Shown: positions 31,927 to 37,528 of the stretch, in pieces
Layout: each line of letters begins with the position of its first letter
Position numbering within the stretch: position 1 is the stretch's first letter
From: Bacteroidales bacterium
Lineage (GTDB): Bacteria > Bacteroidota > Bacteroidia > Bacteroidales > UBA932
Direction: 5' to 3'
Assembly (NCBI GenBank): GCA_012798805.1
Contig: JAAZMM010000109.1
Span: 1-37,528 of the forward strand
DNA length: 37,528 nucleotides
Notes under the pieces: model-generated
Told to the model about the DNA's origin: nothing
What the model saw: the letters and a program-made list of their open reading frames with translations, nothing else
Database searches by the model: none
Program-made: the position numbers and the translations under genes

Positions 31927-33825
31927 ATGGATAACAAATTTTTTACTGAATTTCCTCCGGTTTCTACCGAGAAATGGGAAGAGGTAATTACCAGGGACCT
32001 AAAGGGTGCCGATTACGAGAAGAGGCTCGTATGGAAGACACACGAAGGGTTTAAAGTACGTCCCTATTACCGTCTGGAAGACCTGCAGGATTTGCAGCAT
32101 ATGGGTGGCCAACCCGGCTGTTTTCCTTTTGTCAGAGGGACAAAAAAGGACAATGAATGGTATATTCATCAGGGGTTAGGTGCCTGTGACGGTGATTTCG
32201 CCAAGGCCAATGCCGAAGCAAGGGTTCTTTTAACCAAAGGTGCAGAATCTCTGGGGTTTTACCTTGATGCCGGGAAAGTTCAGACTAAAGAGGATTACGC
32301 ACTCCTGCTTAAGGGTATCGACCTGACTGTCGTTCCCGTTTCATTCTGCGGTAGTTCTTTAAAAAACACCGAATCTCTCACAAATTTCCTCGCTTATGTT
32401 GATACTCTTGGAGTTGATAAGGATGCAGTGAATGTTTTGTTTGACTTCAATCCTTTAATGACTCTCACTACAAAGGGTTATTTCTGTGAGGATTCCTCTT
32501 TTGTTAAACTTGCAGAATGTGTTAAAGCAACACAGGAATATAAAAATATTCGCGTTATCGCAGTTGATGCCACTACCTTCAATGGAGCAGGTGCTTCCTC
32601 TACCCAGGAACTGGCATTCGCTCTCTCTGAAGGCAGTGAGTATCTTTCACGGTTGACGGATCTCGGCCTTTCGGCGAAAGATGTGGCCAAAAAGATGCTA
32701 TTCGTCTTTTCGGTTGGTAGCTCATACTTTATGGAAATTGCAAAATTCCGTGCAGCGCGTCTGCTTTGGGCCAATGTTGTAGAGGCCTATGGAGTTGACT
32801 CCAACTGTGCGAAAAAGATGAAGATCTTTGCATATACCGGTGAGTGGAACCAGACAGTATATGATTCCTATGTAAATATGCTCCGTGCAACTACAGAGGC
32901 TATGAGCGCAGCTCTCGCAGGTGTCGATTTTCTGGAGGTGGTTCCTTTCGACTTCGCTTATCAGGTGCCCGGTGAGTTTTCCACCAGGATTGCACGCAAT
33001 ATACAGAGCATCCTCAAAGAAGAGTCATATTTCAACAAAGTTGTTGACCCTGCTGCAGGTTCATATTATGTGGAGAATCTCACAAACTCACTCGCAGAAG
33101 CTGCCTGGAAACTCTTTACTGATGTAGAGAAGGATGGTGGTTATGTGAAAAAGTTTAAAGAGGGCTTTATCCAGTCAGAGATTAAAGCTGTTTCCGACAA
33201 GAAAGATAAAAATATTGCTACCCGTAGGCAGACTCTTCTCGGTACCAACCAATTTCCCAACTTCCTCGAAGTTGCGGAAGACAACATTACAAAGGAGATC
33301 GTTTCCAGAGAGATACCTACTCTCATGGGTATGAAGGTAGAAGAGAGTTGCAACAGCTGTGAAAAGATGGTAGAGCCTCTCAGACCCTACCGTGGAGCTC
33401 AGGCATTCGAGGCTCTTCGTCTTGCTACTGACCGTAGCGGCAAAGAACCTAAAGCATTTATGCTAACTTTCGGTAATCTCGCAATGTGCCGTGCAAGGGC
33501 TCAGTTCTCATCCAACTTCTTTGCTATTGCAGGTATCAGGGTTATTGACAATAACCGTTTCGATACAATAGAAGAGGGAGCAAAAGCTGCGCTTGAGTCG
33601 GGAGCTGAGATTGTGGTTGCATGCTCATCTGATGATGAGTATGCAGAGGCAGTACCTCAGATTGCGAAGCTGCTTGGCGACAAGGCTATCCTGGTAGTTG
33701 CCGGTGATCCCGCTTGCAGAGAGGAGCTCTCAGCAGCAGGAATTAACAATTTTATCCATGTAAGAAGCAATGTTCTTGAGACTTTGAAAGAGTATCAGAA
33801 GATGCTTGGTATCGAAGAACTGTAA
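31927..33825 (+). CDS. mutA: Methylmalonyl-CoA mutase small subunit
   Basis: A 632-residue beta chain of the heterodimeric mutase. It begins with FPPVSTEKWEEVITRDLKGADYEKRLVWKTHEGFKVRPYY, typical of the family, followed by a TIM-barrel-like domain with LRATTEAMSAALAG and VPGEFSTRIARNIQSIL motifs and DPAAGSYYVE. The C-terminal Rossmann-like region (about 500-632) lacks the DxHxxG cobalamin motif, as expected of the non-catalytic subunit. It supports the fold of MutB in propionate formation from succinyl-CoA. mutB follows after 12 bases. Confidence 0.97.
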   Translation: MDNKFFTEFPPVSTEKWEEVITRDLKGADYEKRLVWKTHEGFKVRPYYRLEDLQDLQHMGGQPGCFPFVRGTKKDNEWYIHQGLGACDGDFAKANAEARVLLTKGAESLGFYLDAGKVQTKEDYALLLKGIDLTVVPVSFCGSSLKNTESLTNFLAYVDTLGVDKDAVNVLFDFNPLMTLTTKGYFCEDSSFVKLAECVKATQEYKNIRVIAVDATTFNGAGASSTQELAFALSEGSEYLSRLTDLGLSAKDVAKKMLFVFSVGSSYFMEIAKFRAARLLWANVVEAYGVDSNCAKKMKIFAYTGEWNQTVYDSYVNMLRATTEAMSAALAGVDFLEVVPFDFAYQVPGEFSTRIARNIQSILKEESYFNKVVDPAAGSYYVENLTNSLAEAAWKLFTDVEKDGGYVKKFKEGFIQSEIKAVSDKKDKNIATRRQTLLGTNQFPNFLEVAEDNITKEIVSREIPTLMGMKVEESCNSCEKMVEPLRPYRGAQAFEALRLATDRSGKEPKAFMLTFGNLAMCRARAQFSSNFFAIAGIRVIDNNRFDTIEEGAKAALESGAEIVVACSSDDEYAEAVPQIAKLLGDKAILVVAGDPACREELSAAGINNFIHVRSNVLETLKEYQKMLGIEEL

Positions 33826-33837
33826 AAATTGAAAGAT

Positions 33838-35970
33838 ATGAGACCAAATTTTAAAGATATAAAGTTTACCGGAGCTCCCGTAGAGTCCTGCAGTGCCAAA
33901 GAGTCTTCCTCTTCCTGGTTAACTGCGGAAAGTATAGAGGTAAAATCGATCTATACTGAAAAGGATCTTGAAGGTATGGAGCACCTTGATTTTGCAGCCG
34001 GCATTCCGCCTTACCTCCGGGGACCCTACTCTACAATGTATGTAATGAGGCCATGGACAATTCGTCAGTATGCCGGATTCTCTACGGCAGAAGAGTCCAA
34101 CGCATTTTACCGCCGCAATCTTGCCGCCGGTCAGAGAGGCCTTTCCGTGGCATTTGACCTGGCAACACACCGCGGATATGACGCTGATCACCCGAGAGTT
34201 GTGGGTGATGTGGGTAAAGCCGGTGTTAGCATTTGCTCAGTAGAGGATATGAAGGTTCTTTTTGATCAGATCCCTCTGGGAAAGATGTCAGTCTCAATGA
34301 CGATGAATGGTGCTGTCCTCCCCATTTTGGCCTTCTATATTGTAGCAGGTCTTGAACAGGGAGTGAAGCTTGAGGAGATGGCCGGAACTATCCAGAACGA
34401 TATTCTTAAGGAGTTTATGGTGCGAAACACCTACATCTATCCACCTGAGTTTTCCATGAGGATAATAGGCGACATTTTCGCATTTACCTCCCAATATATG
34501 CCCAAGTTCAACTCCATCTCAATCTCCGGTTATCATATGCAGGAGGCTGGTGCTACCAGCGATATTGAGATGGCTTATACTTTGGCTGACGGTCTTGAGT
34601 ACCTTCGCACAGGTATCAAGGCAGGGATAGACGTTGATGCATTTGCTCCCCGTCTTTCATTCTTCTGGGCTATTGGTATGAATCACTTTATGGAGATAGC
34701 CAAGATGCGTGCAGCCCGTATGCTCTGGGCAAAACTGGTAAGCCAATTCAATCCTAAGAATCCTAAATCCCTCTCTCTGAGGACCCATAGCCAAACTTCA
34801 GGCTGGTCCCTTACTGAGCAGGATCCATTTAATAACGTTGCAAGGACCTGTATCGAGGCAATGGGTGCTGTTTTGGGCCATACCCAGTCGCTTCACACCA
34901 ATGCTCTTGACGAGGCGATTGCACTTCCTACAGACTTCTCAGCACGTATTGCACGTAATACCCAGATCTATATTCAGGAAGAGACAGATGTTTGTCGCTC
35001 GCTTGACCCCTGGGCAGGTTCATACTTTGTTGAGAGCCTGACTAAAGATATTGCACTCAGGGCATGGGATCTCATCCAGGAGATTGAGAAACTTGGCGGT
35101 ATGGCAAAAGCCATTGAGACAGGTCTTCCCAAGCTCCGCATCGAGGAAGCTGCTGCCCGTAAACAGGCTCGCATTGACTCAGGTATTGAAAAGATTATCG
35201 GTGTAAATCAATACAGACTTGATAAGGAAGATCCTATCGAGATACTTGACGTTGACAACACTAAGGTTCGCGAGTCACAGATTGCAAGGCTCAAGGAGCT
35301 ACGTGCCAACAGGGATGAGGCTAAGGTTGAGGCTGCTCTTGCAGCAATTACACACGCTGTTGAGACCAAGACCGGCAACTTGCTCGCACTTGCAGTTGAG
35401 GCAGCTAAAGCACGTGCAACACTCGGTGAGATCTCAGATGCTTGTGAAAAAGTAGTAGGCAGATATAAAGCAGTTATCCGTATGAATACAGGTGTTTACT
35501 CATCAGAGGTAAAGAATGACTCTGATTTTGAAAAAGCTAAAGCAATGGTTGCGGAGTTCGCAAAGAAAGAGGGACGCCAACCTCGTATTATGGTTGCAAA
35601 ACTAGGTCAGGATGGTCACGACCGTGGTGCTAAGGTAGTATCTACCGGTTATGCCGATTGTGGTTTTGACGTGGACGTAGGTCCTCTATTCCAGACTCCC
35701 GAAGAGGCAGCCAAGCAGGCAGTGGAGAATGACGTACATATAGTAGGCGTTTCTTCTCTGGCAGCGGGTCACAAGACACTCGTTCCGCAAATTGTAAGCG
35801 AGCTTGCAAAGCTTGGTCGCGAGGATATTCTCGTAGTTGTGGGCGGTGTAATCCCAGCACAGGATTATGATGCCCTCTACAAAGCAGGTGCTATTGCCAT
35901 TTTCGGCCCGGGCACTCCAATTGCGACGGCAGCCATCAAGATGATGGAAATATTAAATCAAAGATTTTAA
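33838..35970 (+). CDS. mutB: Methylmalonyl-CoA mutase large (catalytic) subunit
   Basis: A 710-residue adenosylcobalamin enzyme interconverting succinyl-CoA and methylmalonyl-CoA. The substrate barrel includes [48 protein letters not shown] and [12 protein letters not shown]; the cobalamin domain has [13 protein letters not shown] with the lower ligand His594 in DxHxxG, followed by [17 protein letters not shown] and [13 protein letters not shown]. All conserved blocks are intact. I chose ATG 33838 over TTG 33829. It ends at a strong terminator. No epimerase, decarboxylase or MeaB gene is in this window. Confidence 0.98.
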   Translation: MRPNFKDIKFTGAPVESCSAKESSSSWLTAESIEVKSIYTEKDLEGMEHLDFAAGIPPYLRGPYSTMYVMRPWTIRQYAGFSTAEESNAFYRRNLAAGQRGLSVAFDLATHRGYDADHPRVVGDVGKAGVSICSVEDMKVLFDQIPLGKMSVSMTMNGAVLPILAFYIVAGLEQGVKLEEMAGTIQNDILKEFMVRNTYIYPPEFSMRIIGDIFAFTSQYMPKFNSISISGYHMQEAGATSDIEMAYTLADGLEYLRTGIKAGIDVDAFAPRLSFFWAIGMNHFMEIAKMRAARMLWAKLVSQFNPKNPKSLSLRTHSQTSGWSLTEQDPFNNVARTCIEAMGAVLGHTQSLHTNALDEAIALPTDFSARIARNTQIYIQEETDVCRSLDPWAGSYFVESLTKDIALRAWDLIQEIEKLGGMAKAIETGLPKLRIEEAAARKQARIDSGIEKIIGVNQYRLDKEDPIEILDVDNTKVRESQIARLKELRANRDEAKVEAALAAITHAVETKTGNLLALAVEAAKARATLGEISDACEKVVGRYKAVIRMNTGVYSSEVKNDSDFEKAKAMVAEFAKKEGRQPRIMVAKLGQDGHDRGAKVVSTGYADCGFDVDVGPLFQTPEEAAKQAVENDVHIVGVSSLAAGHKTLVPQIVSELAKLGREDILVVVGGVIPAQDYDALYKAGAIAIFGPGTPIATAAIKMMEILNQRF

Positions 35971-36005
35971 AAATTAAAGGGTTCGGATTTCGAACCCTTT
36001 AATTT
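35971..36005 (+). terminator. Terminator of mutAB
   Basis: A perfect 15-bp stem (35971-35985 with 35991-36005) has a 5-base loop GATTT and a T-rich tail. It begins right after the mutB stop. Confidence 0.92.
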
Positions 36006-36006
36006 T

Positions 36007-36034
36007 TAGTGTGTAGTGTGTAGTGTGTAGTACA
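36007..36034. repeat. Heptanucleotide tandem repeat TAGTGTG
   Basis: Three perfect TAGTGTG units (36007-36027) plus a variant TAGTACA (36028-36034), directly after the mutB terminator. The unit is close to the reverse complement of the ACTACAT-like unit 57 bases downstream. Confidence 0.8.
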
Positions 36035-36090
36035 ATATGTCTCAACTACAACTCGCTGTGAATTTCTTGGGATGATAAAACTTATTCCGA

Positions 36091-36125
36091 ACTACATACT
36101 AGAGACTCCTAACTCCTAACTATAA
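36091..36125. repeat. Heptanucleotide tandem repeat ACTCCTA-like
   Basis: Five units: ACTACAT, ACTAGAG, ACTCCTA, ACTCCTA, ACTATAA. The last overlaps the A-run of the rpsU terminator. It is of the same family as the array at 24264-24333 and inverted with respect to 36007-36034. Confidence 0.8.
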
Positions 36126-36156
36126 AAAAAGGGCTCCCTTGATTAAGGGGAGCCCC
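36124..36156 (-). terminator. Terminator of rpsU
   Basis: Read on the minus strand, GGGCTCCC (36155-36148) pairs with GGGAGCCC (36138-36131), extended by G-T and A-T pairs, loop of five bases, then seven T. It lies about 50 bases past the rpsU stop. Confidence 0.9.
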
Positions 36157-36206
36157 AAGCTATGAAAACGGTTTATTTATGATTTTTTTGCAAAAATCCA
36201 AAGTTA

Positions 36207-36398
36207 TTATTCGTCAAGTTGCTGCATTTTTTGCACATAGATAGCTTTATTCTTCTGTGCTCTTCTCTTGACAGAGGGTTTTTCAAAAGTCTTACGTCTC
36301 CTTAGTTCGCGTAAGGTGCCTGTCCTCTCAAATTTGCGTTTGAATTTTTTTAATGCTCTTTCAATATTTTCACCTTCCTTAACGGGTACGATAATCAT
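36207..36398 (-). CDS. rpsU: 30S ribosomal protein bS21
   Basis: A 63-residue basic ribosomal protein of the small subunit platform. It starts MIIVPVKEGENIERALKKFKRKF, the Bacteroidota form, and contains RRRKTFEKPSVKRRAQKNKA. I placed the start at 36398; the GTG at 36410 that extends the frame overlaps the Shine-Dalgarno. In Bacteroidota bS21, with bS6 and bS18, helps hide the anti-Shine-Dalgarno of 16S rRNA. The gene has its own promoter and terminator and is divergent from hutU. Confidence 0.97.
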   Translation of the reverse strand: MIIVPVKEGENIERALKKFKRKFERTGTLRELRRRKTFEKPSVKRRAQKNKAIYVQKMQQLDE

Positions 36399-36407
36399 TC
36401 TGTGTAA

Positions 36408-36416
36408 CACCTCCTT
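36408..36416 (-). promoter_or_regulatory. Unusually strong Shine-Dalgarno of rpsU
   Basis: Minus-strand AAGGAGGTG is complementary to nine bases of the 16S 3' end and sits nine bases before the ATG. No other gene in this window has such a match, which fits the reported autoregulation of bS21 in Bacteroidota. Confidence 0.9.
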
Positions 36417-36429
36417 TTTTTTGTGGGCA

Positions 36430-36460
36430 CAAATATATGCAAGTTTTTTGGTTTGACAAA
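36430..36460 (-). promoter_or_regulatory. Promoter of rpsU
   Basis: On the minus strand TTTG (36460-36457) is followed after exactly 19 bases by TATATTTG (36437-36430), the best match to the Bacteroidota consensus in the window. The leader would be about 25 bases. Confidence 0.75.
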
Positions 36461-36486
36461 TTATTGGATAAAAAAATGTACTTTTG
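36452..36486 (+). promoter_or_regulatory. Candidate promoter of hutU
   Basis: TTTG at 36452-36455 and TACTTTTG at 36479-36486 with a 23-base spacer. Its -33 is almost adjacent to the -33 of the divergent rpsU promoter (TTTGACAAA, 36452-36460). Confidence 0.55.
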
Positions 36487-36530
36487 TAAATATAACTATA
36501 CTTAAATATACTAAAAATTATTGATACTAC

Positions 36531-37528
36531 ATGAATAATAAAGAATTAAAACGATTTAAAGAGCTGATTGTGCAGGGAATCCCTGCGCAGCTTCCTCCAC
36601 CCGCAAAATATGACAACGACATCAGTCATGCACCAAAACGCAAAGAGATACTTACGAGGGAAGAGAAAGTTCTTGCTCTTAAAAATGCGCTCAGATATTT
36701 TCCGAAGGAGCACCACAAAGAGCTTTCGGTGGAGTTTGCAGAGGAGCTTGAGAAATATGGACGCATCTATATGTACAGATTCCGTCCCGAATATCGTATA
36801 ACTGCGCGCTCGATTGATGATTTTCCCCATAAATCCCGCCAGGCGGCAGCAATTATGCTGATGTTAAGCAATAACCTTGACTATGCGGTAGCTCAGCACC
36901 CGCACGAGCTTATCACTTACGGTGGCAATGGAGCTGCTTTTCAAAACTGGGCACAATATCTGCTCACCATGCAGTATCTCTCTCAGATGACTGACGAACA
37001 GACTCTTGTGCTATACAGCGGCCATCCGATGGGGCTTTTTCCTTCTCATAAAGAAGCACCCCGTCTGGTGATTACAAATGGCATGGTGATCCCCAATTAC
37101 TCCTCACAGGATCATTGGGAGAAATTCAACGCGCTGGGGGTCTCGCAATATGGACAGATGACGGCCGGCTCTTTTATGTATATAGGACCTCAAGGTATTG
37201 TACATGGTACTACCATTACCGTGCTCAACGCAGCGAGGATGAGAAATAATGGCAGTGACGATATCAGAGGCAAGATTTTCGTTAGTTCCGGACTTGGAGG
37301 AATGTCGGGAGCACAGCCAAAGGCGGCGGTAATTGCAGGAGTGGTAGGAATAGTGGCAGAAATCAATCCCAAAGCGGTAAGTAAGCGTTATGAGCAGGGT
37401 TGGGTGGATGAGGTATTTACCGATTGCGATCTTTTAATAGATAGGGCTCTCGAAGCGAGTGCTGCGCGTGAAGCGGTTTCCCTTGCATATCAGGGCAATA
37501 TTGTGGATCTTTGGGAGCGTCTTGCCGA
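36531..37528 (+). CDS. hutU: Urocanate hydratase, 3' end outside window
   Basis: The first 332 codons of urocanase, which hydrates urocanate to imidazolonepropionate in histidine breakdown using tightly bound NAD. The ATG at 36531 opens MNNKELKRFKELIVQGIP. Family motifs visible are the HELITYGGNGAAFQNWAQY segment, TLVLYSGHPMGLFPSH, NYSSQDHWEKFNALGVSQYGQMTAGS, and the NAD-binding SSGLGGMSGAQPKAA. The full protein is usually 550-670 residues; the catalytic region with the conserved Cys is beyond the window edge. The spacing of its N terminus suggests the longer Bacteroidota form. Other hut genes may follow downstream; none is visible here. Confidence 0.95.
   Translation, partial: MNNKELKRFKELIVQGIPAQLPPPAKYDNDISHAPKRKEILTREEKVLALKNALRYFPKEHHKELSVEFAEELEKYGRIYMYRFRPEYRITARSIDDFPHKSRQAAAIMLMLSNNLDYAVAQHPHELITYGGNGAAFQNWAQYLLTMQYLSQMTDEQTLVLYSGHPMGLFPSHKEAPRLVITNGMVIPNYSSQDHWEKFNALGVSQYGQMTAGSFMYIGPQGIVHGTTITVLNAARMRNNGSDDIRGKIFVSSGLGGMSGAQPKAAVIAGVVGIVAEINPKAVSKRYEQGWVDEVFTDCDLLIDRALEASAAREAVSLAYQGNIVDLWERLA

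Noticed and set aside
1-37528. tRNA, rRNA, riboswitch or insertion sequence
   Set aside because: I looked through all gaps between genes, all shorter than 250 bases, and saw no tRNA-like cloverleaf, T-box, known riboswitch core, transposase or terminal inverted repeats. In particular pheT has no visible leader before ftsY-pheT that looks like a T-box.

Overview
The window reads as chromosomal DNA of an anaerobic Bacteroidota, most likely order Bacteroidales. Evidence: promoters of the TAnnTTTG (-7) and TTTG/TTG (-33) type, near absence of Shine-Dalgarno sequences except a strong one at rpsU, Bacteroidota-only protein families (DUF4988-type lipoprotein, DUF4296-type lipoprotein, internalin-like LRR proteins with Cys in each repeat), and a metabolism built on methylmalonyl-CoA mutase, an acyl-CoA:acetate CoA-transferase and an electron-bifurcating [FeFe] hydrogenase. 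I cannot name the genus. I found no rRNA, tRNA, CRISPR array, insertion sequence or prophage, and no gene-free stretch exceeds 300 bases.

Layout. 1-2300: two surface proteins, an LRR protein cut by the window edge and a lipoprotein with collagen-like Gly-X-Y tracts plus the same LRR module. 2306-3607 (minus): CoA-transferase. 3726-5232: mazG and tcdA. 5293-9010: a tight six-gene set of two DRTGG proteins, two GHKL ATPases, a PHP phosphoesterase and an H-cluster/ferredoxin protein with a changed active-site loop. 9133-13585: the four structural genes of an Hnd/Hyd-type bifurcating hydrogenase. 13734-15601: ALDH3-type aldehyde dehydrogenase and a small secreted protein. 15677-20006: ftsY, pheT and a UbiA prenyltransferase. 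20008-24152: SDR plus VOC protein, a 2-hydroxyacid dehydrogenase, deoC and dtd. 24331-26938 (minus): lipoprotein, amidohydrolase, radical SAM protein. 27015-29297: purD and a membrane protein. 29294-31806 (minus): parE and an acyltransferase. 31927-35970: mutA-mutB. 36207-36398 (minus): rpsU. 36531 to the end: hutU, incomplete.

How they fit. The hydrogenase would reoxidise NADH and ferredoxin together and release H2, while MutAB carries the succinate-to-propionate route and the CoA-transferase conserves the thioester. The six-gene set just upstream of the hydrogenase looks like a sensor and signalling module: it pairs a probable H2 or redox sensing H-cluster protein with ATP-binding and phosphoesterase proteins but has no obvious DNA-binding output. 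I consider it the least understood system in the window.

Other points of note are intergenic arrays of drifting 7-bp repeats at 24264-24333 and around 36007-36125, the strong rpsU Shine-Dalgarno, and three convergent gene pairs whose stop codons overlap or nearly touch.
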